64,000 bases of DNA from Pseudomonas sp. HN11 (GTDB taxonomy: Bacteria > Pseudomonadota > Gammaproteobacteria > Pseudomonadales > Pseudomonadaceae). Shown one piece after another: positions 1-8,482 of the stretch (its first letter is position 1; each line of letters begins with the position of its first letter). The position numbers and the translations under genes are program-made. The stretch lies in contig NZ_CP089985.1 of NCBI RefSeq assembly GCF_021390155.1, positions 3,545,001 to 3,609,000 on the forward strand, given 5' to 3'. Below the pieces are notes generated by a model that did not search any database, was not told the origin of the DNA, and saw only the letters and a list, made by a program, of their open reading frames with translations.

Positions 1-432
1 ATGTTCATGGTCTTTGCCACGGCGCCGCTGGGTCTGATTGGGGCAGTGCCGACCTTGCTGCTGTTCAACCAGCCGTTCGGCTTCAACGCGATCCTGGGCT
101 TGATCGGGATTGGCGGGATCCTGATGCGCAACACGCTGATCTTTACCGACCAGATTCGCCAGAACCAGGACCACGGGATGGCGATTCGCGAGGCGATCGT
201 CGAGGCCACGGTGCGCAGAGCCAGGCCGGTGATATTGACCGCGTTGGCGGCGGCGCTGGCGTTCATACCGCTGACGCTGTCGGTGTTCTGGTCGTCTCTG
301 GCCTTTGTGCTGATTGGCGGCGTGCTGGTGGGCACGCTGTTGACATTGTTGTTCCTGCCGGCGCTTTGCAGCCTGGTGCTTGGCCGAACGCGCACGAAAG
401 CTGCTGAAACCTCCCACGTGACAGCGGGATAA
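1..432 (+). CDS. RND efflux transporter, C-terminal fragment (cut by window edge)
   Basis: Last 143 residues of a resistance-nodulation-division inner-membrane pump, the proton-driven component of a tripartite exporter. The frame is open to base 1, so the true start lies outside the window. Visible are the final hydrophobic helices of the second transmembrane bundle, a conserved Gly-rich stretch (LIGIGGILMRNTLIF) followed by the cytoplasmic 'AIREAIVEATVRRARPVILT' segment, and the last two helices ending in LPALCSLVL. These features place it in the AcrB/MexB/CzcA superfamily. The hydrophobic-amphiphilic drug-efflux class is likely, but substrate cannot be told from this piece. Confidence 0.9.
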   Translation: MFMVFATAPLGLIGAVPTLLLFNQPFGFNAILGLIGIGGILMRNTLIFTDQIRQNQDHGMAIREAIVEATVRRARPVILTALAAALAFIPLTLSVFWSSLAFVLIGGVLVGTLLTLLFLPALCSLVLGRTRTKAAETSHVTAG

Positions 433-466
433 GCTCTACAGATATCACCTGAAAACCTCTGCAAAG

Positions 467-495
467 TCCTTCGCCTGATCACACAGTGCGAAGGA
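467..495. terminator. Hairpin after the RND gene, possible terminator
   Basis: Perfect 8-bp inverted repeat (TCCTTCGC / GCGAAGGA) with a 13-base loop, 35 bases after the RND stop codon. No run of T follows, so intrinsic termination is doubtful. The second arm overlaps an in-frame GTG at 486 that could be read as an upstream Rhs start, which favours the ATG at 561 as the real start. Confidence 0.3.
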
Positions 496-560
496 TTGCA
501 GATGAATTTTCTATCGGGTGCGTCGGCTTTCTGGGCATCAGCTGCAGGGAGTCGGCGCCG

Positions 561-3500
561 ATGACCCACCCCTCCCATATTGCCCTTATCGAATTTGAAC
601 TGGATGGCTTTCATCAGAGCCTGGTGATTTATCGCCAGCAGATGGACGCGTGGTATTCGCGTGCGCTGGATTCGGTGAGCCATGGGCTGGACATGCCATC
701 GCTGCTGGGGATGGATCGGGTGTTGCGGGTGGGGAATTCGCAGCGTTCGGTAAGCCTTTCAGATGCTGACTTTTCGACCGTGGCCCAGTGTCCGGTGGGC
801 GGCGAGCTGAAGATCGAGAGCCTGTTCGAGTCGGTGTATGACGTGCCGATCGGCAACATCCCGGTGGAGGTGATCGGGCTGGATGATGGCAGTTCCACCG
901 TGGTCATGCTGGATGAACAGGGCAAGGGTTCGCACCACTGCGCGGCGGGCGGGCGCTATCAAGTGCGGGTGCAGGGGGGCGTCTCTGCCGAGCAAGTGGA
1001 CGCGTTGTTTGCGTCTTACGCTGGGCTGACCGGGGATCTGGAGCAGTGGCTTCGGGCGCAGTGGTCGGATTTTAAACCGCGCTGGGAGCAGTCCACCGCC
1101 AGCGCGATTGGCGGCGGCCTACTGGCGGGCAGTTGGGCGGCGATTCGTGATGTGTGGGACAGCATCAAGCTGGTGCAGGCGATTCTTGATGACCCGCTGA
1201 AGTACGTCGAACAGCTAGGCGCAGAAGCGGCCAAATTGGCGCAGCTCGCCACCGATGCGCCCAAAGTCATGGAACAAGCGATGCTGCTCGCCAGTGATGA
1301 GGCGGCGCTGTTCCTGATGCTGCGCACGGCGATGATCTGGCTGGACGCATTGCCGCCCGGTGTAATGGCTGAGATGGCGGCTGGTTTTGTAGTGTCGCTG
1401 TTGATTGATCTGGTGATTGGCGTGGTGTTGACCATCGCGCTACCGGCGGCGGGTGTAGCGTATTTGAGCCTGCGGTTGGTCAAGTATGGCGGGCAGATTC
1501 TTGATGCGGCGGTGGGTTTTGTCAGGGGGCTTTTGGGGATTCTGACGAAGTTTATGCAGGCCGTGGATCGCTATAAGGCAGTCGCGGTTCGCGGGGTGGT
1601 TGGTGGGTTGAAGCAAGGCAGGCTGCAGATGCGCTGGAAGGCGCGGCAGAACGCGGTGCTGAAGCAAGCGGAGCCTGTGGATGACGTGCCGGCTGTTGCG
1701 AAGAATCCGGCTGGGGATGCGGCGGCGCCTTCGGACAAGACCGCCACTAACGGTTGCCCGGTGTCGATGGTCACGGGCGAAGAACTGCTGACCCTGACCG
1801 ATGGAGCGCTGGACGGAGTTTTGCCGTTTGAGTGGACCCGCTTGTATCGCACCAGTGCGGTGGAAGTGGATTGTGGGTTGGGGTTTGGCTGGAGTCACTC
1901 GCTGGCGCATCGCTTGAGTGTTTCCGGGGATTCGGTGGTGTGGACCGATCATGAGAATCGCTCGACCACCCTGCCCTTGCCTACGGCTGCTCGACCTGCG
2001 ATCACCAACAGCCTGGCCGAAGCGGCGATCTATCTGGGTTCATTGCCTGATGAGTTGGTGCTGGCTCAGGCGTCACGGTTCTACCACTTTCGCGACGGTG
2101 TGCTGACAGCGATCAGCGATGCGTATGACAACCGGCTGCGCATTTCCCGGGATTTTCTGGGGCGCATTGAGCGGGTGGATAACGGTGTCGGGCGCTCGCT
2201 GTGTTTGCGCTATGCCTCGGGGCGGATCGTGGCGGTGGACTATCAGATTCATCGCGTCGTGGATGAGGGGCCGTTTGTTTGGGTGACGGAGCAGACGGTT
2301 GTTTCCTACGCCTATGACGACCTTGGGCGACTCGTTTCAGCGACCAATGCTGTCGGCGAAAGCGAGGTTTATCGGTACGACGAGCAGCACGTCATTCTTG
2401 AACGTGGCTTGGCCGGTGGGGCGAGTTTCTTCTGGGAGTGGGAAAAGTCTGGCAAGACGGCGCGGTGTGTCCGGCATTGGGCCAGTTTCTCGCAGATGGA
2501 CACACGCTACGCCTGGGATGACAACGGCCAGGTCACGGTGTTTAACGCCGATGGCAGCCGGGAAGTCTATGTGCATGACCAGCGGGCGCGGCTGGTGCAG
2601 CGGGTGGATCCGGATGGGGCCGAGCACTTCAAGTCCTACGATGACAAAGGTCGGCTGACGGTTGAGCAGGATCCGCTGGGGGCGATCACGGCCTACCAGT
2701 ACGACGAAGCCGGGCGTTTGGTGGCGGTGTTTCCGGGGGATGACGAGCCAACGTCCTACGAGCATGACAACGGGTTCGTACGGGTTGTGCGACGTGGGGA
2801 AGCGGTTTGGAAGTATGAGCGCAATGATCAGGGCGATGTTATTCGCAAGATCGATCCAGACGGCAATGCTACTGACTACAGCTACAACAAATGCGGCCAG
2901 CTGGTTGGGGTGTGGTACCCGGATCACAGCTGTCATCGGCTGGTGTGGAATGAGCGTGGGCAGCTGCTTGAGGAGCAGTTGCCGAATGGCGGGGTCAAGC
3001 GTTATCGCTATGACGACCTCGGGCGAAAAATCACCCAGGAAGACGAGCACGGTTCGCTCACACAATTTGAGTGGAACGGCGTTGGGCGGTTAGTTCAAAT
3101 CGTCTTGCCGAGCGGCGACACGCGTAAATATACCTACAACGCTTACGGAAAAATCACCTCCGAGCGGGATGAACTGGGCCACGTCACCCGCTACGAATAT
3201 GCCGACGGATTGCACCTGATCAGCCGCCGCATCAATGCTGATGGCAGCCAGGTCAAATACCGCTACGACAACGTACGTTTGTTGCTGACCGAAATCGAAA
3301 ACGAGGTGGGCGAAACCTACCGGCTCCAGTACCACAGCAACGGCCTGATCCAGCAGGAAATCGGTTTTGACGGCCAGCGTACGGCTTACCTCTACGACCT
3401 CAACGGCAACCTTCGGGAAAAGACCGAACACGGCGATGACGACAGTCAGCTGGTTACCCGCTACGAGCGCGATTACGCCGGACGCCTCATCAGAAAAACC

Positions 3501-5258
3501 CTGCCCGACAGCAACACCGTCGATTACACCTACGACCGCCAGGGCAACCTCCTCAGCGTCGAGGACGGCCACTGGTCTTTAGCCTACGAGTACGACAGCC
3601 AAAACCGCCTCACCGCCGAACACCAGGGCTGGGGCACCCTGCGCTATGGCTACGACGCCTGCGGTCAGCTGCAAAACCTACGCCTGCCGGACAACAACCG
3701 TCTCACCTTCAAACACGACAAAGGCGGCCACCTCGCCACCGTCGACCTGAACGGCACCGTTCTCACCTCGCACCTGTTCCACGCCGGACGCGAACAGCAA
3801 CGCGCGCAAGGAACACTGCTTAGCCACTACCAACACGACGACCAAGGACGCCTGTTCAACCAAAACATTGGCGATGCCGAAGGCCCGGTGTACCGCCGTC
3901 ATTACGACTACGACAACACCGGCAACCTCACCCGCCTGCTCGACACCCGCAAAGGCGAACATAACTACCACTACGACCCACTCAACCGCCTCACCCGCGC
4001 CGACCACTCCCAAGGCGAGCAAGAACGCTTCGCCCACGACCCGGCCGGCAACCTGCTGATGCAAAACCGCCCCGGCCCCGACATCGTCGCCGGCAACCGC
4101 CTGATGATCCAGGGCGACCACCATTACGACTACGACGCCTTCGGCAACCTTATCCGCGAACGGCGTGGCAAAGGCCATCAACTCGTTACTGAATACCGCT
4201 ATGACTGCCAGCACCGTCTGACCGGCATCACCCGCCCCAATGGCAAAAAAGCTAGTTACCGCTACGACCCATTTGGACGGCGCATCAGCAAAACCGTCGA
4301 CGGTGTAACCACCGAGTTTTTCTGGCTCGGCGACAAACTCATCGCCGAGCACCACGCGGACCGTCACCGCAGCTATCTCTACGAACCGGACAGCTTCCGC
4401 CCACTGGCCCTGCTGGAAGGCTTCGGCCCAGAGGAAACCCAGGCCTACCACTATCAACTCGACCATCTGGGCACCCCACAGGAACTCACCGCCCCGGATG
4501 GTGAAATCGTCTGGTCCGCCCATTACCGCGCCTACGGCGAAATCACCCGTCTCGACATAGGAAAAGTCGACAACCCGCTGCGTTTCCAGGGCCAATACTT
4601 CGATCAAGAAAGCGGGCTGCACTACAACCGTCATCGCTATTACAATCCGGATATTGGTCGTTACCTGACCCCGGACCCGGTGAAGTTGGCGGGTGGGATC
4701 AATGCGTACCAGTACGTGCCCAATCCTACGGGATGGGTGGATCCGCTGGGATTGAGCACGTGTCCAGGCGGAGACAGATGCACGCCGCAGTCAACGGTAG
4801 AAAGCCCAACCGAGCAAGTGAAGGCAGATGAACAAGCGCCATCACCTCCGACATCACTGCGAAAGCGCAGCTATCTATATCGCGGAGACTCAAGAGAGCC
4901 AGATGAAATATTTGAAAAAGGATTCGAAAGCAGAGGCACGAGTACAGATCTGTACCTGCATGCTTTAAACAATGCCAGCCCTCCCAGCAACTACGTTCCG
5001 ACGTCTACCTTAAGGAAACAAGCCTTGGTATTTGCTTCTAACTACGGGTTTGAAGAAGGATTTCTTTACACACTAAAAAGAATCCCTGGGAGAGATGTAA
5101 ACAAAGAATTGGGAACACGCTCCAAGCACAAAAATGAAGCAGAAATAGCAATTCCCGGACGTATAGACTCTAAAGATATCTTGGGTGCCTCACCAGTCAA
5201 TGAAGATGGCACCTTCAAGGGATACACAATCTTGAACCCGAATAGGGAATACCCATGA
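561..5258 (+). CDS. Rhs-family polymorphic toxin with C-terminal ADP-ribosyltransferase-like domain
   Basis: Protein of 1565 residues. ATG 561 is preferred because an AGGGAG site lies about 11 bases upstream; an in-frame GTG at 486 is a poorer alternative. The N-terminal 400 residues hold a predicted hydrophobic helical region (about 285-330). A DUF6531-like start of the Rhs cage (NGCPVSMVTGEELLTLTDG) follows, then dozens of YD repeats (YDxxGRL) and the cage-closing segment ending DPLGL near residue 1400. The last ~165 residues are unrelated to the cage, with distinctly lower GC. They show a possible R-S-E ADP-ribosyltransferase triad: YRGDSR (Arg about 1441), YVPTST (about 1484), NEAEIAI (Glu about 1527). 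No PAAR domain is seen. Rhs toxins are usually delivered by type VI secretion, but no T6SS genes are in the window. The stop overlaps the next gene by ATGA. Confidence 0.93.
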   Translation: MTHPSHIALIEFELDGFHQSLVIYRQQMDAWYSRALDSVSHGLDMPSLLGMDRVLRVGNSQRSVSLSDADFSTVAQCPVGGELKIESLFESVYDVPIGNIPVEVIGLDDGSSTVVMLDEQGKGSHHCAAGGRYQVRVQGGVSAEQVDALFASYAGLTGDLEQWLRAQWSDFKPRWEQSTASAIGGGLLAGSWAAIRDVWDSIKLVQAILDDPLKYVEQLGAEAAKLAQLATDAPKVMEQAMLLASDEAALFLMLRTAMIWLDALPPGVMAEMAAGFVVSLLIDLVIGVVLTIALPAAGVAYLSLRLVKYGGQILDAAVGFVRGLLGILTKFMQAVDRYKAVAVRGVVGGLKQGRLQMRWKARQNAVLKQAEPVDDVPAVAKNPAGDAAAPSDKTATNGCPVSMVTGEELLTLTDGALDGVLPFEWTRLYRTSAVEVDCGLGFGWSHSLAHRLSVSGDSVVWTDHENRSTTLPLPTAARPAITNSLAEAAIYLGSLPDELVLAQASRFYHFRDGVLTAISDAYDNRLRISRDFLGRIERVDNGVGRSLCLRYASGRIVAVDYQIHRVVDEGPFVWVTEQTVVSYAYDDLGRLVSATNAVGESEVYRYDEQHVILERGLAGGASFFWEWEKSGKTARCVRHWASFSQMDTRYAWDDNGQVTVFNADGSREVYVHDQRARLVQRVDPDGAEHFKSYDDKGRLTVEQDPLGAITAYQYDEAGRLVAVFPGDDEPTSYEHDNGFVRVVRRGEAVWKYERNDQGDVIRKIDPDGNATDYSYNKCGQLVGVWYPDHSCHRLVWNERGQLLEEQLPNGGVKRYRYDDLGRKITQEDEHGSLTQFEWNGVGRLVQIVLPSGDTRKYTYNAYGKITSERDELGHVTRYEYADGLHLISRRINADGSQVKYRYDNVRLLLTEIENEVGETYRLQYHSNGLIQQEIGFDGQRTAYLYDLNGNLREKTEHGDDDSQLVTRYERDYAGRLIRKTLPDSNTVDYTYDRQGNLLSVEDGHWSLAYEYDSQNRLTAEHQGWGTLRYGYDACGQLQNLRLPDNNRLTFKHDKGGHLATVDLNGTVLTSHLFHAGREQQRAQGTLLSHYQHDDQGRLFNQNIGDAEGPVYRRHYDYDNTGNLTRLLDTRKGEHNYHYDPLNRLTRADHSQGEQERFAHDPAGNLLMQNRPGPDIVAGNRLMIQGDHHYDYDAFGNLIRERRGKGHQLVTEYRYDCQHRLTGITRPNGKKASYRYDPFGRRISKTVDGVTTEFFWLGDKLIAEHHADRHRSYLYEPDSFRPLALLEGFGPEETQAYHYQLDHLGTPQELTAPDGEIVWSAHYRAYGEITRLDIGKVDNPLRFQGQYFDQESGLHYNRHRYYNPDIGRYLTPDPVKLAGGINAYQYVPNPTGWVDPLGLSTCPGGDRCTPQSTVESPTEQVKADEQAPSPPTSLRKRSYLYRGDSREPDEIFEKGFESRGTSTDLYLHALNNASPPSNYVPTSTLRKQALVFASNYGFEEGFLYTLKRIPGRDVNKELGTRSKHKNEAEIAIPGRIDSKDILGASPVNEDGTFKGYTILNPNREYP

Positions 5259-5641
5259 AGTCACGTGAAATCACCATCCTCAAAAACGGTCTACGTGAGA
5301 GCGCAGTGATCGAATACGAAGGGGGCAAGCCAACCCTTAATCTACTGCTGAGCAATGGTGTGCGAAAAACCTATACCGCCCTAGATCTGTACGACAGCTT
5401 CGGCTTATTGAGAGCCGACCTGAAAGACATAAAGTTTTTATGCAAAGGAGCCAAAATCAATGTCCATACATCTGGAATGTCATCCCATATGTCAAACGGC
5501 CTTGTCGCCTATGAACTGACAATGGGAGAACCCGAAGGTGAACTTGTTCATATTTTTTCATATGAAGAATGTGATCTAACTAACGACATACAGGAGCAAC
5601 ATGACTTCTCTCTACGCTGGGCGGAATCGGTGCAGGAGTAG
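5255..5641 (+). CDS. Probable immunity protein for the Rhs toxin
   Basis: 128-residue acidic, soluble protein with no signal peptide or membrane segment. Its start overlaps the Rhs stop by four bases (ATGA), so translation is coupled. It shares the lowered GC of the toxin tip. Position directly after a polymorphic toxin is the standard place for a cognate immunity gene. I do not recognise its family from sequence; the immunity role is inferred from context only. Confidence 0.75.
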   Translation: MKSREITILKNGLRESAVIEYEGGKPTLNLLLSNGVRKTYTALDLYDSFGLLRADLKDIKFLCKGAKINVHTSGMSSHMSNGLVAYELTMGEPEGELVHIFSYEECDLTNDIQEQHDFSLRWAESVQE

Positions 5642-5671
5642 CAATCAAGTAGATTTGCTTTGCACTTTCTA

Positions 5672-5688
5672 GGGCTGCTCCGCAGCCC
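5672..5688. terminator. Hairpin between convergent rhs immunity and nudK genes
   Basis: Perfect 7-bp stem GGGCTGC / GCAGCCC with a TCC loop, 30 bases after the immunity gene stop and between two convergent genes. No U-tract follows. A degenerate REP-like sequence (GGGCAAGCCTGCTC) lies just after it, so it may be repeat-derived rather than a true terminator. Confidence 0.3.
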
Positions 5689-5744
5689 AACGCAGGGCAA
5701 GCCTGCTCACCACAATGATCGTATTCACCCGCTAATCAGCCAAC

Positions 5745-6332
5745 TCACCACCCCTCTTTGAGCATCCGCAACTCCAAATGCTGCAACAGCATTATGGTCT
5801 TCCCATCCACAATCTCACCGCTCTGCACCATCCCCAGCGCCTGCTCAAACCCCAGTTCCAACACCTCGATATCCTCACCCTCCTCCTCCAAACCGCCTCC
5901 GCTCCCCACCCGATCCCCCGGCTGATACTCCCCCATGAAAAAGTGAATCCGCTCCGTCACCGACCCCGGGCTCATGAACGCCGCATAGATCTTCTCCACA
6001 TGCCCCACGCGATACCCGGTTTCTTCTTCCGCTTCCAGGCGAATACGCTCTTCAGGACTGGCGTTGTCGAGCAAGCCCGCCGCCGCCTCGATCAGGTAGC
6101 CATGGTAGTCATTGACGAACGTCGGCATGCGAAACTGGCGGATCAGCAACACCGTGCGCCGCTCGCGGTTGTACAGCAAGATAGTCGCGCCATTGCCGCG
6201 GTCGTACACCTCGCGGGTCTGGGCTTGCCAGCTACCGTCGCGGCGACGCAGGTCGAAGCTGTATTTTTTCAGCAGGTACCAGTTTTCCGAAAGGGTCTCT
6301 TCGGCGGTGATGCGAACGGGGCTGTTGTCCAT
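5745..6332 (-). CDS. nudK: Nudix hydrolase, GDP-mannose pyrophosphatase NudK-like
   Basis: 195-residue Nudix enzyme. It matches the NudK family in order: N-terminal SENWYLLKKYSFDLRR, the REVYDRGNGATILLYN strand, then the Nudix region around residues 85-108 (AAAGLLDN then EAEEETGY). NudK enzymes hydrolyse GDP-mannose and related nucleotide sugars with Mg2+. The Nudix box has the family's shortened spacing; a Ser stands where many homologues have the first Glu. A TTG at 6347 overlapping the upstream SDR stop is possible, but ATG 6332 aligns better with the family start. It is the second gene of a two-gene unit with the SDR, 11 bases downstream. Confidence 0.85.
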   Translation of the reverse strand: MDNSPVRITAEETLSENWYLLKKYSFDLRRRDGSWQAQTREVYDRGNGATILLYNRERRTVLLIRQFRMPTFVNDYHGYLIEAAAGLLDNASPEERIRLEAEEETGYRVGHVEKIYAAFMSPGSVTERIHFFMGEYQPGDRVGSGGGLEEEGEDIEVLELGFEQALGMVQSGEIVDGKTIMLLQHLELRMLKEGW

Positions 6333-6343
6333 GCTCGGGTTTC

Positions 6344-7201
6344 TCAAGAAAGGGGTTGTGCCTGTTTGATGCTGTTCCAGGCGGCGGCCACTGCTTCTGC
6401 GCTACTCGCCTTGATCCGTGCGAGGTTGCGCGGGTAGTCCACCCCTGGGTTTTCGGTGAAGCGCGTGGCGGTGAATTGGCCATTGCTGGCGCGCAGGATA
6501 TAACCCGTGTCCTGGCACTGCTCAGAGGCGAGGAACAACACGCCCGGCGTCACCCACTCTGGCTTGAGCTCGTCTGGTTCTTCGGTCACGCCCCACATGC
6601 GCGTCTTGGCGACGGGTGAGATCGCATTGACCTTGATCCCAGCCTCTGCGCCCTCATGACTCAATGCGTTCATGATCCCCAGCTGTGCCATTTTGCCCGC
6701 GCTGTAGGCCACCAAACCGGTCTGCTCATATTGAGCGTACATCGCGCGGTCTGAGGTGGTGAGGATGATGCGCGGCGCGGATGAGCGCAGCAGGTGCGGC
6801 CAGGCGTGCTTGCACAGCCACAACGGCGCATAGAGGTTGATGTCCATGGCGCGTTGCAGGAATGCGGCGTCGAGGTCGGCGATGTTCTGGTAACCCACCC
6901 AGCCGGCGTTATGAATCAAAATATCGAGTTGGCCGAATGCCTCAATGGTGTAGGCGATCAGTTGCTGGCAGCCTTCGTTCGTGGACAAATCACCGCCATG
7001 GGCAATTACCGTCAGGCCTTCGGCCTGCAAAGCCTGCGCCGCCGACTGGACGACAGCTTCATCACACCCGGTGCCGGCACTGTCGGCACCGATATCGCTG
7101 ATCACTACCCGCGCACCACCCAGGGCCAAGGCCCGTGCATAGCTGAGCCCCAACCCGCGTGCGCCGCCAGTGACGATTGCGGTTTTGCCAGTAAAATCCA
7201 T
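6344..7201 (-). CDS. Short-chain dehydrogenase/reductase (SDR)
   Basis: 285-residue classical SDR. It has the NAD(P) Rossmann motif TGGARGLG near residue 11, NAG (HNAGWVGY) near 98, the DINLYAPLW segment, and the catalytic Tyr-Lys pair in VAYSAGKMAQ near residue 170. Sequence after the cofactor motif resembles the SDR half of multifunctional beta-oxidation enzymes (SYARALALGGARVVISD). Substrate is not deducible. It is cotranscribed with the downstream nudK-like gene. The C-terminal 60 residues (YILRASNGQFTATRF onward) form an extra domain seen in some SDRs of that group. Confidence 0.85.
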   Translation of the reverse strand: MDFTGKTAIVTGGARGLGLSYARALALGGARVVISDIGADSAGTGCDEAVVQSAAQALQAEGLTVIAHGGDLSTNEGCQQLIAYTIEAFGQLDILIHNAGWVGYQNIADLDAAFLQRAMDINLYAPLWLCKHAWPHLLRSSAPRIILTTSDRAMYAQYEQTGLVAYSAGKMAQLGIMNALSHEGAEAGIKVNAISPVAKTRMWGVTEEPDELKPEWVTPGVLFLASEQCQDTGYILRASNGQFTATRFTENPGVDYPRNLARIKASSAEAVAAAWNSIKQAQPLS

Positions 7202-7363
7202 GTGCTTGCTCTCCTGTTCGGCCGCTCACCCTAACAACCTCGGCACGCCTTGTTCAATGCTGTAACACTTTGCAAGGAATACCCATGGGCGACTGTCGAA
7301 TTAATTCCTGCCTGGGTGGGCCATCTGGTAAAACCCCTGCTTCACCTTTTTCCTGGAACCTTC

Positions 7364-8290
7364 ATGTCCTCTCGTTTCTTCTCGCGCCTGAGCCTGCGCT
7401 GGTTTCCTATGCTGTGCATGGCGTTGGTGATCGTCGGCCTGCCGGTAGGCTGTGCCGTGCTGCAACACAAGGAGCGCGAGCTGGTCTTTCGCATCGAGCC
7501 GGGCACCGCCAGCTGGTACAGCGGCTTGCCAGAGGCGGTGCAGGAATTCGAAATCAAGCCTGCCAGTTTCAAATCCGGGCAGAACATTCATGGCTGGTGG
7601 TACCCGGCAGACAACAAGGACGCCCCCGCGATCCTCTACCTGCACGGCGTGCGCTGGAACCTCACCGGACAACTGTTTCGCATCGAGCAACTGCACGCGC
7701 TGGGTTATTCGGTGCTGGCCATCGACTACCGCGGCTTCGGCCAGAGCCACGGCGAACTGCCGTCGGAAACCACCGTGTATGAAGACGCGCGCATCGCCTG
7801 GGAGCGTTTCCAGGTGCTGCAACCCGACCCGAATAAACGCCTGATCTACGGACATTCCCTGGGCGGCGCGGTGGCCATCGACCTGGCCGCCGAACTGGGC
7901 AGGCAAACACCACTGCAGGTGCGCGGCCTGGTGATCGAGTCCACCTTCACGTCGCTGGCGGACGTGGCCACGGCCGTGGCGAATACCTCGTTGCCCGTGC
8001 GCTGGTTGCTGTCGCAGAAATTCGATTCCATCGACAAGATTGCCGATATCCACATGCCGCTGCTGGTGGTGCATGGCCTTGATGATCGTTACGTACCGCC
8101 GCGCTTCAGCCAGCAACTGTTTGACGCCGCCCAGGAACCCAAGCGCCTGTTACTGGTGCCAGGAGCCAGCCATAACAACAGCATGAGCCTGGCCGGTCGC
8201 AGTTATGGCCAGGCACTGGAGAAACTGATGCAATCGACGATGCCAACCCAGGTCGTCACGCACTCCACAGGCCGTAGCGGCGACTCATAA
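7364..8290 (+). CDS. Alpha/beta hydrolase with N-terminal membrane anchor
   Basis: 308 residues from ATG 7364; upstream in-frame codons back to 7250 look untranslated. A hydrophobic N-terminal segment (WFPMLCMALVIVGLPVGC) acts as a signal anchor or atypical lipoprotein signal. The hydrolase core follows, with the oxyanion strand LYLHGVRWN, nucleophile elbow YGHSLGGA (Ser about residue 168), acid loop GLDDRYVP and catalytic His in PGASHNN. This matches the YfhR/ABHD-type serine hydrolases attached to the membrane. Substrate unknown. It is convergent with the LldD-like gene. Confidence 0.85.
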   Translation: MSSRFFSRLSLRWFPMLCMALVIVGLPVGCAVLQHKERELVFRIEPGTASWYSGLPEAVQEFEIKPASFKSGQNIHGWWYPADNKDAPAILYLHGVRWNLTGQLFRIEQLHALGYSVLAIDYRGFGQSHGELPSETTVYEDARIAWERFQVLQPDPNKRLIYGHSLGGAVAIDLAAELGRQTPLQVRGLVIESTFTSLADVATAVANTSLPVRWLLSQKFDSIDKIADIHMPLLVVHGLDDRYVPPRFSQQLFDAAQEPKRLLLVPGASHNNSMSLAGRSYGQALEKLMQSTMPTQVVTHSTGRSGDS

Positions 8291-8417
8291 AAACGTTTTT
8301 CGGCACTGGGTCCGCGCTTGCGTGTCAAGCGCAAACCCTGCCCATGCTGGGCCTAAACAGAAGTTGATCAAATATTGATCTCGGCTTAAATCGCCAACCC
8401 TGCCAGGGCTTCGCAAA

Positions 8418-8462
8418 GTTATCCACAGAGATACCCACGGTTTTCGTGGACAACTCTTTTTA
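8418..8462. terminator. Imperfect palindrome with two DnaA-box-like arms, likely bidirectional terminator
   Basis: In the 192-base gap between two convergent genes. Outer arms GTTATCCAC (8418-8426) and GTGGACAAC (8446-8454) are inverted repeats with one mismatch. An inner CCACG/CGTGG hairpin (8435-8449) lies within. A CTCTTTTTAT tract follows, and on to 8480 the region is T-rich. This suits transcription termination. The left arm is also an exact TTATCCACA DnaA-box consensus. Confidence 0.5.
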
Positions 8463-8482
8463 TAATTTTACGTTTTTTTTGC

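Noticed and set aside
486..560. GTG 486 as start of the Rhs gene
   Set aside because: ATG 561 has a better ribosome site, and the intervening residues have no family match and overlap a hairpin.
3678..4634. Long open reading frame on the minus strand opposite the Rhs gene
   Set aside because: It lies wholly antisense to the YD-repeat coding strand, which clearly encodes the real protein. The frame is open because of the C-ending codon bias of the Rhs segment, and it shows no domain.
8419..8427. Reading the DnaA-box region as a replication origin
   Set aside because: Only one perfect and one imperfect site are present, with no dnaA/dnaN/gidA neighbours or clustered boxes; a terminator fits better.
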